A stretch of 64,000 nt of DNA from assembly GCF_047496725.1 (NCBI RefSeq), contig NC_132976.1, positions 7,920,001 to 7,984,000 of the forward strand. The letters are read 5' to 3'. The notes under the pieces are model-generated. The model saw only the letters and a program-made list of their open reading frames with translations, searched no databases and was not told where the DNA came from. Origin of the DNA: Anoplolepis gracilipes. Its lineage: Eukaryota > Arthropoda > Insecta > Hymenoptera > Formicidae. Made by a program: the position numbers and the translations under genes. This document shows, piece after piece, positions 1-10,107 of the stretch; position 1 is the stretch's first letter; each line of letters starts with the position of its first letter.

Positions 1-285
1 ATGTATGCTTTGTTAGCTAAGAGATAATTTTCACGTGTGATATTTACAAATTTATATTTTTGCAGTGTTATATTTTTATTAGCGTTTTATTGAATGTTAC
101 ATAATCTTTGCTCCTCATTAATCATCTACGTATAAAGGATATTGAAAGATTTTGCACATTTATTATACTACCTATTTTTCGTTAGTTAATCCACACTAGT
201 ATCTTTATAACCAGTCTACCGTCTCGTAAATTGAGACACCAAGGCATATATGCGTCATTCACGAGTCCTGAATTAGAAGCCGGAC

Positions 286-287
<2 letters not shown>

Positions 288-321
<34 letters not shown>
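288..321 (+). repeat. (GA)n microsatellite
   Basis: Uninterrupted GA dinucleotides following CGGACGG. Confidence 0.95.
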
Positions 322-324
<3 letters not shown>

Positions 325-559
325 AATCGGTCCATAAATCCGTTCCTCTGTCGGATATTCGTTTCGCTTACACGATGGATTAACGATCCGCCGTATCGAG
401 AAGGTGTTAAAAAGCTCATCCGACGTAACTCGCGATCACAAACTGAGCGAAACGCGCGATGTTACACAACGTATAACGATAACGATTTGACCTCGCTATC
501 TGTAGGTCAGTTGCGAAATATTTGCACCGTCATTGAACTGGTTACTTTTTTTATCCGTT

Positions 560-583
560 ATAACATACCCTCGGGTATGTTAT
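560..583. repeat. Short perfect hairpin
   Basis: ATAACATACCC and GGGTATGTTAT are exact reverse complements with a two-base loop. No T-run follows that would make it a terminator; role unknown. Confidence 0.8.
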
Positions 584-1147
584 TCTGAAAATTGCACATT
601 TCTTCCATAGAAAATAGCCATTTAAAGACCGAATTATGTAGGTAAGAATAAGTCGAATATTCCAAACACAAAATAACAAAAAATTAAACGATATCACCAT
701 TTATTAAACACACATTGCGATTTTCGAAAGAAATTTTTATTACATCTCCTCGATCCGCTAGATTCTAATATTTAAATATCGTTGCTACCGATGTATTTTT
801 TTAATATCATAAAGAATAAACGAAAACGATTCGTTCCTCCGGTTCATACTTTTATTATCTTGCGAAATTATTATTCTTCCCGAGACTGGAACATCTCAGT
901 TAAGTTCTGCGCGACCTAATAGTATCCACGTTAAACGTAACAGATTCTAATGGTTATGCTCATGGTTATCGTTCGCGGTGGAGAAAAAAGTACTCAATGA
1001 GAAAGAGAAAGAGAGGGAGAGAGAGATCAAAAATAAAAGAGAGAGAGGGGTCCGCGTCTAATTACTACGGTATACCTGGCTCGTTAAGAATACTACTGTC
1101 CGCTACTTGCACGATATTTCTATCCGGATATTCTCCATCTCGTTTTG

Positions 1148-1174
1148 TTTTTTTTTTTTTTTTTTTTTTTTTTT
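1148..1174 (+). repeat. Poly-T run
   Basis: 27 consecutive T. It inflates the overlapping 101-codon frame, which is not a gene. Confidence 0.95.
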
Positions 1175-3191
1175 ATTTCGAGATCCACGACCAGTATTTA
1201 AATTATAAGCGCGTAACAGTGCAGTCGAATAGAGCACAATTTTGGAGAGCCTGTGCCGTGCGGGAAATAGCCTGCACGATGAAACTTTGTTGCGAGAGTT
1301 GAATTATCGCGTGAACTTGCTCCACGACGGAGACTACGCTGTAACGATGGAGGAGACGTAACAACGTAATGGAATATTTAATCTCTTTTTGACTAAATTA
1401 TTTAAATTCAGGGGGCAATTTTTTTTCTTGTTGACGCGTAGAGAATTATTTGCATAATACATTCGCGGTTAATTGGATCCGTTGAAAAATTTATCCTTTG
1501 TTTAACAAGATTGTTGCGCGGCTAACAAGCGCCGGTAATTTTACAAGCGATTGCCCGGTATAACCGAGCATCGCGTATATGAAATTTTGTTACAGGAGTT
1601 TCATTACCGGGCCGTTCTCGCTACTCGAACGAATAATATCTAACTTCTTTATTATTCAAATTTTGGTCGCAACTTTTCTCGGTTAATGCATATAAAATTA
1701 TTCTTTCGATCACGATTATCTGAACCTATAAGATAAAACTCTATGAGATAAATAGCGGATAAGTAATAATAATAAATGTTAAATTTTCTAATAAATTTAA
1801 GACTGGAATTTGTTGTAAATTGAAAGCAAAAAGTTACATTTTACTTATTTTCAATTATCTTTTAAATCAAAATCTTAATTTTCAAGTTATTTAATCTTAA
1901 AGGTAAAAAAATTTCGACTAAAAGAGTGGCTTTGAATAAAATTTTAAAAGATTAAATTTAAATTTATCTAGAATATTAAAAAAAAAACGTGTAATTTTAA
2001 ATAAAAACTGCATCACGAATATTTATATTCTCTGTAGAAGAATACAATTTTCGAGAATCGTTATAGAGAAAATGTAATTTAAGAATTAAAGAAATTACTG
2101 TGTTTTTAACGGACAAAGATATATTTTGGTAAGGTTGTGTAAACTGTATATTGCAGCGCATCCTGCTTTCGTCCGACTGTTGAACCGATGAATCTTAGAT
2201 TGCAAATACATATGGGGAAATCAGACTTGTGTGTAATTTTGTAAAGTTTACACCGCAGTATATATCAGTATATATAGTTGTGAAACTTCGCCGCCGAGTG
2301 TTGTATCACCACCTGTATACGAGCAACGCCACGCCGGCCGGCTACGTGACTGAATGTTTAATATGCTTGGACGCACCGCCATTATCGCGCTGCGCTTTGA
2401 ATATTTTATAGGGACCGTCATTCACGTATACCGACTAAGCAAGATGCGAGTGCGTGCACGGACAGACGCCTCTGTAACAACGAGCATAAGCGTTAATCCT
2501 TTATTTTGCCCTCATATGAGAGAGACTGGCTTAGATTACAGCTTAGATATGTTCGTTGTTAACAGCTTTTCTCCAGAACATACGTATTGTATCTTGTATG
2601 CTCGGTTGCATGGGATTATTCTCTTGATTTATTAGACTTTCTAACTACCTTGTAGTCAACGTTGTATATAAAATTATATTATATTGCTAGAAATTGCAGT
2701 ATTATATTTCTACTTATATACAAAACACAGTTCTCTTTTTTCAACTTTTCTATAAAAAAATATAGTAAAAAATTATCTTTATAATTTATAATATATAATT
2801 TATAAGATATATGTAATTATTATATTACTTTTATAATTATCTTTATAATTTTATTGTATTTTTATTATGAAAAAAGTTTATATTTACATTAAAAGTTTAT
2901 ATATTTATTAACTTACTATTATTATATAAGTATAATAATATATAAAGTTAAATATATATTTCCCATTTTGTTCATACAAAATGTAACGCTATTTGTTGAT
3001 TGAGTTTAAATTATTCTATTATAACAGCTACACTCATTATATTTCAATTTAATTTAAATTTTATTTTAATTTATCGTAATAAATGATGATAAAAAAAATG
3101 TTTTAATTTGCTCGCTCGCAAAGCTTGAAAAATTGTATTGCAACTTTGGTTTGCGAGAATAATAAATGCGATTCATGGAAATGTCATATAA

Positions 3192-3371
3192 CAAGGGGAT
3201 AAAGATCTGTCTGATTTAGATGACGTCGATAAAGAAAAATCTGATAAAGAAAAAGATTTAACCCCAAAGTTAAGAAATATTCTAGAACACAGACTGGGAA
3301 GGCAGACTCTTCGCTATGGGTACATCACTAAAAGAGGACAAAGTAATAAAGTTGATAGTAGCGATAGAGAA
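3192..3371 (+). pseudogene. Gene-like open stretch without a start codon (60 codons)
   Basis: A stop-to-stop frame of 60 codons lies in a locally more GC-rich patch. Its sequence is protein-like, rich in Asp, Glu, Lys and Ser at first (DLSDLDDVDKEKSDKEKDL) and then basic (LEHRLGRQTLRYGYI). It has no ATG in frame and ends at TAG 3372-3374. It could be an internal exon or a decayed coding fragment. I recognise no family. The adjacent minus-strand frame at 3449-3649 also looks protein-like, so the true strand of the relic is unresolved. Confidence 0.25.
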
Positions 3372-3448
3372 TAGGAGAGGAATGGCGGATGGCAAAGAAA
3401 AAGAAAGACCAAGTAATGAAATGGAAAAGTTTCACACTGCGCCTGGTC

Positions 3449-3649
3449 TTACTTGTAATGGTCGGTAAACGAATTAAAGAGCCAGGAATCTTCGCTGCCG
3501 TAGGAAGTAACCAGAGTATTTTTAGATTTTTCGAGAACACCAAGCGCGAAGTGTATTATACTAGCATCGATCTGTGTTTCACGAAGACATCGATATCTTC
3601 TTTGAAAACATTTCAGTTCTTCATCATTCACGAAGTTTTCTTTTTGTTC
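3449..3649 (-). pseudogene. Degenerate coding relic, possibly retroelement derived
   Basis: A minus-strand open stretch of about 67 codons contains NDEELKCFQRRYRCLRET and, near its end, SEDSWLFNSFTDHY followed by a stop. Upstream sequence continues in a protein-like way after a frameshift (SGNKQVQHLNKNKKK). The W-x-x-N-S-x-x-x-H arrangement loosely resembles the W-x-x-D-S-G-x-x-x-H segment at the start of copia-type proteases. However, the catalytic Asp and Gly are absent and the similarity is weak. This is a suggestion only; the plus strand of the same patch is also partly open. Confidence 0.2.
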
Positions 3650-4537
3650 TTATTGAGATGCTGAACTTGTTTGTTACCACTAGATATTAATATAAGCATT
3701 TCCACTTCTATGTAATATCGATTTTGATTTTTTTTATGTCTTATTTTTCTTCAAAGTAAAGTGTTGTTTTTATGATGGTTATTGATTCTTTAATGCGATA
3801 AGTATTAAAAGTTAAGAAAGAAATAGATTAAAATAATTGATTGTAAGAAAGCTAATAAGTGTATTAAGCTTAATGTTTTTATAACTTTCTGACTTAAAAA
3901 TATCGTCGGCTAGACATATCTTGTTAAAATTTGCAACGTTCTTGGAATAAAAATTTAAAAAGTACTAAGCAGGCTCCTTTTTTGATAAAATGCAAAATAA
4001 AATTTTTTAATAAATTTCTTGTATGAAAATGCAAACTGTAAGATGAAAACGTAAAGAGAGTTATGAATTTTTAAGAATATATTTAAGAGCATACGAGTAC
4101 TTATACGAAGCTTCTCGAAGTTCTGACTCTTAGCAAGTTTCTCTATCGCGGAGTATTTAAAAAGTTATTTGCATTGTTTGGCGCCTCTAAAACACAAGGA
4201 CGATTGCCAGGAATTTTTAATCATGTATACGCACGCAGAGCGAGCAATAATTAATTAATTAAACTTTTCTAATTCTGACTGTTGGCGTACTATTTAATTT
4301 ATCTCGTGAAGGGTCTTAAAGAGTGCTTTTTGTAGCATATGTATTTTTTTTAGCGTAAAATGTATATAAAAGAAAATTAATTTATTATCTTACTTAATCA
4401 AAATATTAACACTTATTGCTAACTGTTTTCTTAACATTTATTCTCTGAATTGCATTAACTTAATGTGTGCGTGTATACGTAATGTGTGTACAAATACATA
4501 TAATATAAATATAAAAAATAGGTAATTCAGTACTCAC

Positions 4538-4577
4538 CAGTACGATGTGCAACCTGAGTGATACTAGATAAGTTGAT
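4538..4577 (-). other. Putative 40-base exon 2, left arm
   Basis: On the minus strand the block follows GCATTTTACAG (acceptor complement at 4578-4579) and ends at CTG|GTGAGT (donor complement at 4532-4537). It is the counterpart of 8065-8104, with 23 of 40 bases identical by hand count and identical length. Both splice-site cores survive although the flanking intron has diverged. That favours functional splicing in both arms over a dead repeat. The transcript would run leftward; no certain downstream exon was identified. Confidence 0.5.
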
Positions 4578-4984
4578 CTGTAAAATGCAAATATATCTGA
4601 ATTATATAAAGTAGTGTCCAAAATAATTAAAAAAACAATTATTAAATTTTTTATTTTTTTTCTTTAAACATATATTTAATAAAGGCACATGTTTATCAAA
4701 TAACTTTTTTTTTTAGAGTTTTATAAAATTTTGATGAAACAATAAAAACCTGATTTCTTTATATAAATAATTTAAATAATTATAAACCTTAGATTTTATT
4801 TTGAAATATCTATTTTATTTTATATAAATTATTATAAATATTTTATTAAATAATTTAGTTTTCAAAAATTAATCTAAAATATTTTATGTATTATATTATG
4901 CAATGTTGTAAAAGGAATTCTTACTGCGGACATAAAGGAGCAATTTAACTATTTAATAAAAAATAATAAGTAATTAAATGCCAA

Positions 4985-5193
4985 CCTCAACAATTGCTCC
5001 GCCATCATCTGATGCCTTCTGGGATCTGTTCCTCCTCTCTTGTTCGTGTTTTTGCTGCTTCTTTGAATGGCGCTCACACGGCACTTACTCGTGAAATCAC
5101 GGTTGATTATGATCGCGCACTATCAATATAACGATCGTGCAGCACTTTGTATGGCACTCCCGATGTTAATCGCACGCCACGCGCACTTTATCA
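4985..5193 (-). other. Promoter-proximal block and putative exon 1, left arm
   Basis: Read on the minus strand, TGATAAAG (complement of 5186-5193) is followed by GTGCGCGT, paralleling TATTAAAG/CGCGCGT of the right arm. The block continues to ATGGCGGAGCAATTG (ATG at 5005 reading down). The position matching the right-arm donor reads GAG|GTTGGC, a poor splice donor. A strong donor-like CGA|GTAAGT lies about 85 bases earlier, near 5089. Unlike the right arm, an open frame crosses the ATG (MAEQLL and on), but it is not conserved in the other arm. The two copies may therefore differ in splicing or coding ability. Confidence 0.4.
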
Positions 5194-6180
5194 TAATGCA
5201 GTGAGAGAACAACGCGAACACTACATTAAACGACTACATTAAACGACTTGCATTACAACGATTTACTAGAAAATTGCGAGACCAAATTCACACGCAAATC
5301 TACATTATATCTATTGTTAATAAATAATATATGTTCTTGTAAAGATTATCAATTTGTATTATAAGTGTGAATATATAGATACATACGTAGATGAATAAAA
5401 AATATATAACTTAAGGATAAATATCCGCAAAAAATGCAATAGCTGACAAAAAATTCGTTTTGTTGATTGCTTTTTCGCGCGATAGATTTTGATTAAATAA
5501 ACTGTATGAAATACGCGTTTTTTACAAATTAACGATGTACAAACACCGAATTTTTATTACGTGTTTAATAAATATGAAAATAAATGATTAAAACGATTGT
5601 AAATAAATGTGTCACGTCATTCGATTTAGTATTGATATTGTAGTTACGATTTGTTAATAATTAAAAATGATATTAACAATTTTATTCTACTTATATGAAA
5701 ATAATATCAAATTGAAGACTAGTTTTAAGACGCGATATATAAAATACAGAATTTAAAAATATAGAATCAAGATTTATTACAAGTCGTACGATTTAGTCAC
5801 GCAGAATATATTACGTTGTATTACGAATCGATAATAGGAGAAGAATCGCTGCATTTAATAATATCTCTATTTATTCATAAGGGAAGATTGCGTTTGATCC
5901 TCTAATTACAGTCGTATTCGAGAGATAATACGATATACGAAACGTCTCGGATTGCTACTTTCCCTATCGAGTGTTGCGACGCGAATGATAAGGCGACCTT
6001 CAACATAGCTCATAACGCTGACAAACACGTACCCCCACCACTGTTAGTTTATTCATGCTTTCTCCCTTGAAATATTTAATACTATGAAATAAATATTCAC
6101 AGAATATATATATACTTTATTTCTTTAATTTTAGACCAATTATTAATGAACTTTAATACATCATAGCTTCTCGTTATTTG

Positions 6181-6389
6181 AAATCTCTCCGGTAATTCGT
6201 ATATTATTTTTTTACAATATAAAAATGACGTAAAAATTTAAATATAGTTGCATCAACGAAAAATTTAAAGCGCGATATGTATATCGGATTTCAAGTATCA
6301 TTATAGAAACAATTATTATCTGTAAAAATTGCAATAAAACAAAAGTTTCATATTTTCTATCTCTTGCCACTTCAATTTTTAATTAAAAT
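6181..6389. other. Spacer at the centre of the inverted duplication
   Basis: About 200 bp of AT-rich sequence lies between the recognisable ends of the two arms. Some weak mirrored similarity may continue here (runs of TTTTTAC and GTAAAAA), so the true axis may lie within it near 6285-6320. If the two exon-like units are transcribed outward, this is the middle of their shared upstream region. Confidence 0.5.
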
Positions 6390-7357
6390 ATTGACGTGAA
6401 ACCGTGATGCATTAATATTTATTGAAATTGAAGGAAAAAAGTACATTTTTCGCAAATATTTTATTTTATAGTAGGTATATTAAATATTTTCGTAGCGGAG
6501 TGGTGGGGCGACGAATTTGACTTGACACATCGGAATTCGGTCTTGACGGCGCACGGCACGTAACGCGCTGTTGTTTGCTCGAGACCGTGACCTTGTTATT
6601 CATGTCGCGACATTCGAACGGGAAGGTAGTGTGGCGTATGGCGCTCCGTATATCGTCGTATTATCTCTCAAACTATAACTACGATCGTGCCAAGTACTAG
6701 GAGATATCAAATCTCAATCTTCCTTTACGAATAATTATCAATCCGCGTGATTAATTGACTGCCGTGATTAAGGACTCGTAAGCATATCGAAACTTTTCAT
6801 CAAAGCGAGAATTTCGCGACTAATGCTTGATTCTTGATATATTTCCGAGATACGTCGTGTCTTAACTAATTATTAACAAACAATTGTATATTACGGAGAT
6901 ATATCGGAATATATAAAGTTATCAATGTCATTTTTATCTCATTAATAAAACGCACAAAAAGGATGGAGAGAATAAATCAATTTCAAATCGCGACTGATAT
7001 TACAACCCGTTTAATTACAATCGTATCTGTCATATATTTGATATTTGTTAACTGCGTAATAAAACTTGGACTTTGTACAACGAGAATTTGTTAAAATTAA
7101 TATGATTTATTTGAGCGAAGTCTATCACGGAAGTAGTCAGCGAAGCAACGATATATTTTTTGATATTATATTTTGAAGAACTTCAATTTTAATTCGCGTA
7201 ATTATTCACACTTATATTATCAATATAAAATAATAATTATTAAAAAAACGGGAGCATTTTGGTTAGTAATAGATAACGTCGTCAAATGGCGCATGAATTT
7301 CGAGTAATTTTCACAGAGGTTGAGCAAATCATATCATAACTTTGCGCGATCGTAGTT

Positions 7358-7591
7358 TTCGCACTATTCTCTCATCATAATATATTAAAGCGCGCGTCGT
7401 GTGTGATGAACGTCGAGAGTGTCACTAAGTGTCGCACGATTAATGATTCTAACAATTAATGCGTGCGCGATCGTAATTAACCATGTTTTCGCGATTATAA
7501 GTGCCACGTGAGTGTCGTAAAGCTGCAAAGAATAAAAGAGGAGGCGAAGAAGGCCCGGGGAGGCATCGAGCAATGGCGGAACAATCTTGAA
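7358..7591 (+). other. Promoter-proximal block and putative exon 1, right arm
   Basis: A CpG-rich block starts with a TATA-like TATTAAAG (7383-7390) followed directly by CGCGCGT. It runs to a strong 5' splice-site-like sequence, GAA|GTGAGT, with the intron starting at 7592. Conserved with the left arm are GCGCGATC, AACC, AAGTGCC, GAGGAGG, AAGG, GGCATC and ATGGCGGAACAAT. The ATG at 7573 opens only five codons (MAEQS) before a TGA, and upstream frames have many stops, so this looks like an untranslated or non-coding exon. The start is not determined; the region just after the TATA-like box is the natural guess. A transcription start has not been shown. Confidence 0.45.
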
Positions 7592-7746
7592 GTGAGTATT
7601 TTATAATTTATTATTTATTTTTTTTTAATTAATTGCTCGTTTATTTATTTCCGCAGTAGTCCAGTTTTCATTGTGTAATAAATACCTAAAAAATATTCTA
7701 AATTTTATTTTTCTTAATATATATTCGAATAATGTTTAGAATAATT

Positions 7747-7781
<35 letters not shown>

Positions 7782-7798
7782 ATATATATATATGTATG

Positions 7799-7836
<38 letters not shown>

Positions 7837-7852
7837 CATATATATATTTATG
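7747..7852 (+). repeat. (TA)n/(TATG)n microsatellite
   Basis: About 105 bp of TA with TATG and TACA interruptions. It sits inside the putative intron of the right arm and explains why that intron is longer than the left-arm one. Confidence 0.95.
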
Positions 7853-8064
7853 TATAAAATATTTTTATATTGTTTAAAATTTATAATTAATTCCATGATT
7901 TATTTAATATAGGTTTTTATTTTCTATATTAGTTTTTATAAAAATATATAATTTTTTAAATAAATATTCATTTAAAGAAGACAAAAAATAATTCAATTAT
8001 TTTTTGAATTATTAATTATTTTGGACACTGCTTATATAATTTGGATATATTTTGTATTTTACAG

Positions 8065-8104
8065 GTCAACATATACTACAACTCCATCGCAGCACATCGT
8101 ATCG
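8065..8104 (+). other. Putative 40-base exon 2, right arm
   Basis: The block is preceded by the acceptor-like TATTTTACAG (ending 8064) and followed by the perfect donor GTGAGT (8105-8110). Its homologue in the left arm (4538-4577, minus strand) also has exactly 40 bases, the same TTTTACAG acceptor and the same GTGAGT donor. The exon ends are well conserved (TCAAC near the start, GCACATCGTA near the end) but the middle is not. Two reading frames are open in both copies, VNIYYNSIAAHRI against INLSSITQVAHRT and a second frame sharing STY and HIV, so a coding role cannot be excluded. I do not recognise either peptide. Confidence 0.5.
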
Positions 8105-10080
8105 GTGAGTTAATTTTTTTTTTATTATGTATATAATATATATAATATATACATATATATAACAATTTTTGTTATATCTATTATTTTAAAATTATTCAGT
8201 TATAAATATAAAACATATTAGTTTTATTAATTAAGCGTATCGATGAATTTAAGTTACAAGTGGAAAATTAAAATCAAAGTTGAGAAAAACCACAAGAAAA
8301 TCGATCGTATTCGAAAATTTTATTTGAAAGGGAGATAAATGAATCTTACTTCGTCTCTAACCATTCTGCGATAACTACTCTGTGCAATGAATTTAACGAA
8401 CTTGTTATATTCGATTAGCACGCGCGCGACTCACCATGTAACTTTGATGGTATTCAAGCTGTCGAGGAAGTGGAAAGTTACACTACTTCCACTTAACGCA
8501 TTATGCGGTTATAGTCGGGCCACAAGCTTCAAAGTACTCAACGTCTGTCGGGCATGAGCAGTCTGTGCATACATTACTTTGCATCAAACACTTGCTTCTG
8601 ACAAGGGAATGCACAAATAGAGATTGTCAAACCAGATTATTCTTGCAAGCCCTGAATAAAGAATATTTTTATAATTGCTTATTATAAAAGTATAGATTAA
8701 GATATTTTTTATTTTACACGTTAAATTTACTTTGATCGAAATTTAAAACTTAACTGTCAAGATTCTTAATTAGAATAATGAAAATTTTACAATGAATGGA
8801 ATGGTTTTCTATTTTTTATCGTGTATGTTATATGTATGACAAAAGCTCAGAATATGTATTAAGAACACACATTTAAAAAATATTTAAAACGTACTTATAA
8901 AATAATGCAGTTAATATCTCGATTATTAAATATTATATAAGGTCTCGATTTATTGAAAGTTATTATTATATATAATGTGAGAATTATAATTGTGCATTTT
9001 TCGTGTAGGATTAACTCTCGCGTAAGCAGATACGGAACGCTTTTTGCTTTCTAACGCTATCCACATTCCTCGGCGCATTTGTACGCGGTTTCGTTTATTC
9101 TCGTGGTAGTCCTTCTCTCATTTTTCGTTATATTCCTTCCGCAATGTAAAGTTTAGTCTTATCGGGTTTTTCGTATCAATCTCCCTACTCTCTCCAATAC
9201 ACACCGACAGATTCACACGCGGTTGGTCGCGACGTGTTTTTGCGTTAGTCGGCCGACACTGAGGTAGATTCACGGTACAGTATATTTACCGAATTGAACT
9301 AAATCTACGACTTTTATTCGGGGATTTTTCTACCGAAGCATTGGCGAATGCAGTGGCGAATCGAGTCACACCGACACGGGTATGTCGAGCAATCGCGCAC
9401 AAATCGAAAACCTATCTGACATATTGGACCATCGAGTTCGCTTCGCCCGTTACTATGTCACTGTTTGTTAACGGTTTATAATAGAACACGCGATGTGGTA
9501 GAATTTAGTTGTAATAATGAGACAGCTGTGTGTGTAACAGCTGTATCTGTCGCAAATTGATGAAGCTGGATTCGAACGTTGATGCATGAGATATTTCCAT
9601 CCGTATGAGCGACACTATATTCTTTCGGCTATTGTATTTGTGGCAAAATTTACATTTTTGCTGTTATGGGAGGCATTGTTATTTCATTTTTATCGCATCA
9701 TTTTTACTAGTTGAAATTATTTTCTTATACTTAAATGTTACTTTATACTTTATATTACTATTAAAACGAGGTTTTAACAATTATGTTAAAAAAATATTTT
9801 TTAAATTACATTTAAAGTTTTAAATAACTTCTAAAAAATAATTTTAAAATTATTTACTTATATGTATATATACATATATAATTAAATATATCACAGAAAT
9901 GCGGTAGAACGTTTAATTTGGAGGATTTTATATTAAATAGAGATACTCTCTTTATATTTCTTATAAATTAGCTTTATAAACATTTATCTAAATAAAAAAA
10001 TTATCTTTTCTTATAATAACATTGTCTTATGATTAAAATATTAGTCTGATTTTAGTCTTTTCTGCTCTGCTATATCTGGT

Positions 10081-10107
10081 ATATATTAGCTTAATAAGCT
10101 AATATAT
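10081..10107. repeat. Perfect palindrome, 13 bp arms
   Basis: ATATATTAGCTTA and TAAGCTAATATAT are exact reverse complements around a single A. It lies in AT-rich DNA but is more complex than a (TA)n run. Confidence 0.8.

Larger units (their letters stand above)
1..3170. other. No gene seen: AT-rich DNA with short CpG-richer patches
   Basis: Apart from the GA and T runs and the 560-583 hairpin, 200-560, 840-1620 and 2130-2600 are somewhat richer in CpG, and the rest is AT-rich. Short open frames at 2229-2635 overlap each other and show no domain. Confidence 0.6.
4500..6180 (-). repeat. Left arm of a large diverged inverted duplication
   Basis: Read on the minus strand, this arm is collinear with 6390-8130 read on the plus strand. 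Matching blocks occur throughout: 4538-4577 with 8065-8104, 4985-5110 with 7465-7591, 5186-5216 with 7358-7390, 5524-5560 with 7056-7091, 5920-5939 with 6647-6669, and 5956-5993 with 6591-6626. Blocks of strong identity (for example TTTGTACA and TTATCTCTC) are separated by diverged or gapped AT-rich sequence. The outer edge fades into low-complexity DNA after the 40-base exon-like block, so the limits are approximate. The match was found by eye; a dot plot would give identity and exact ends. It may be an ancient head-to-head gene-end duplication or a very long foldback element. Confidence 0.8.
6390..8130 (+). repeat. Right arm of the large diverged inverted duplication
   Basis: This is the plus-strand partner of 4500-6180. 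It contains, in order, the AGTGGTGGGG block (6507-6516), the CCTT/GTCGC/GGGAA block (6591-6626), the CGTATATCGT block (6647-6669), CAATCTTCC (about 6715), the GTAATAAAA/TTTGTACA block (7056-7091), the TATA-like/CpG block (7358-7480), exon-1-like sequence to 7591, an intron enlarged by a (TA)n/(TATG)n run, and the 40-base exon-like block. The spacer between arms is about 200 bp around 6290. Order and spacing agree with the left arm, which rules out chance similarity of AT-rich DNA. Confidence 0.8.

Noticed and set aside
7714..7896. 60-codon minus-strand Tyr-Ile repeat frame
   Set aside because: It is a translation of the (TA)n run in the putative intron.
9560..9585. B-box-like GTTCGAATCC on the minus strand
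   Set aside because: No A box at the right distance and no cloverleaf pairing.
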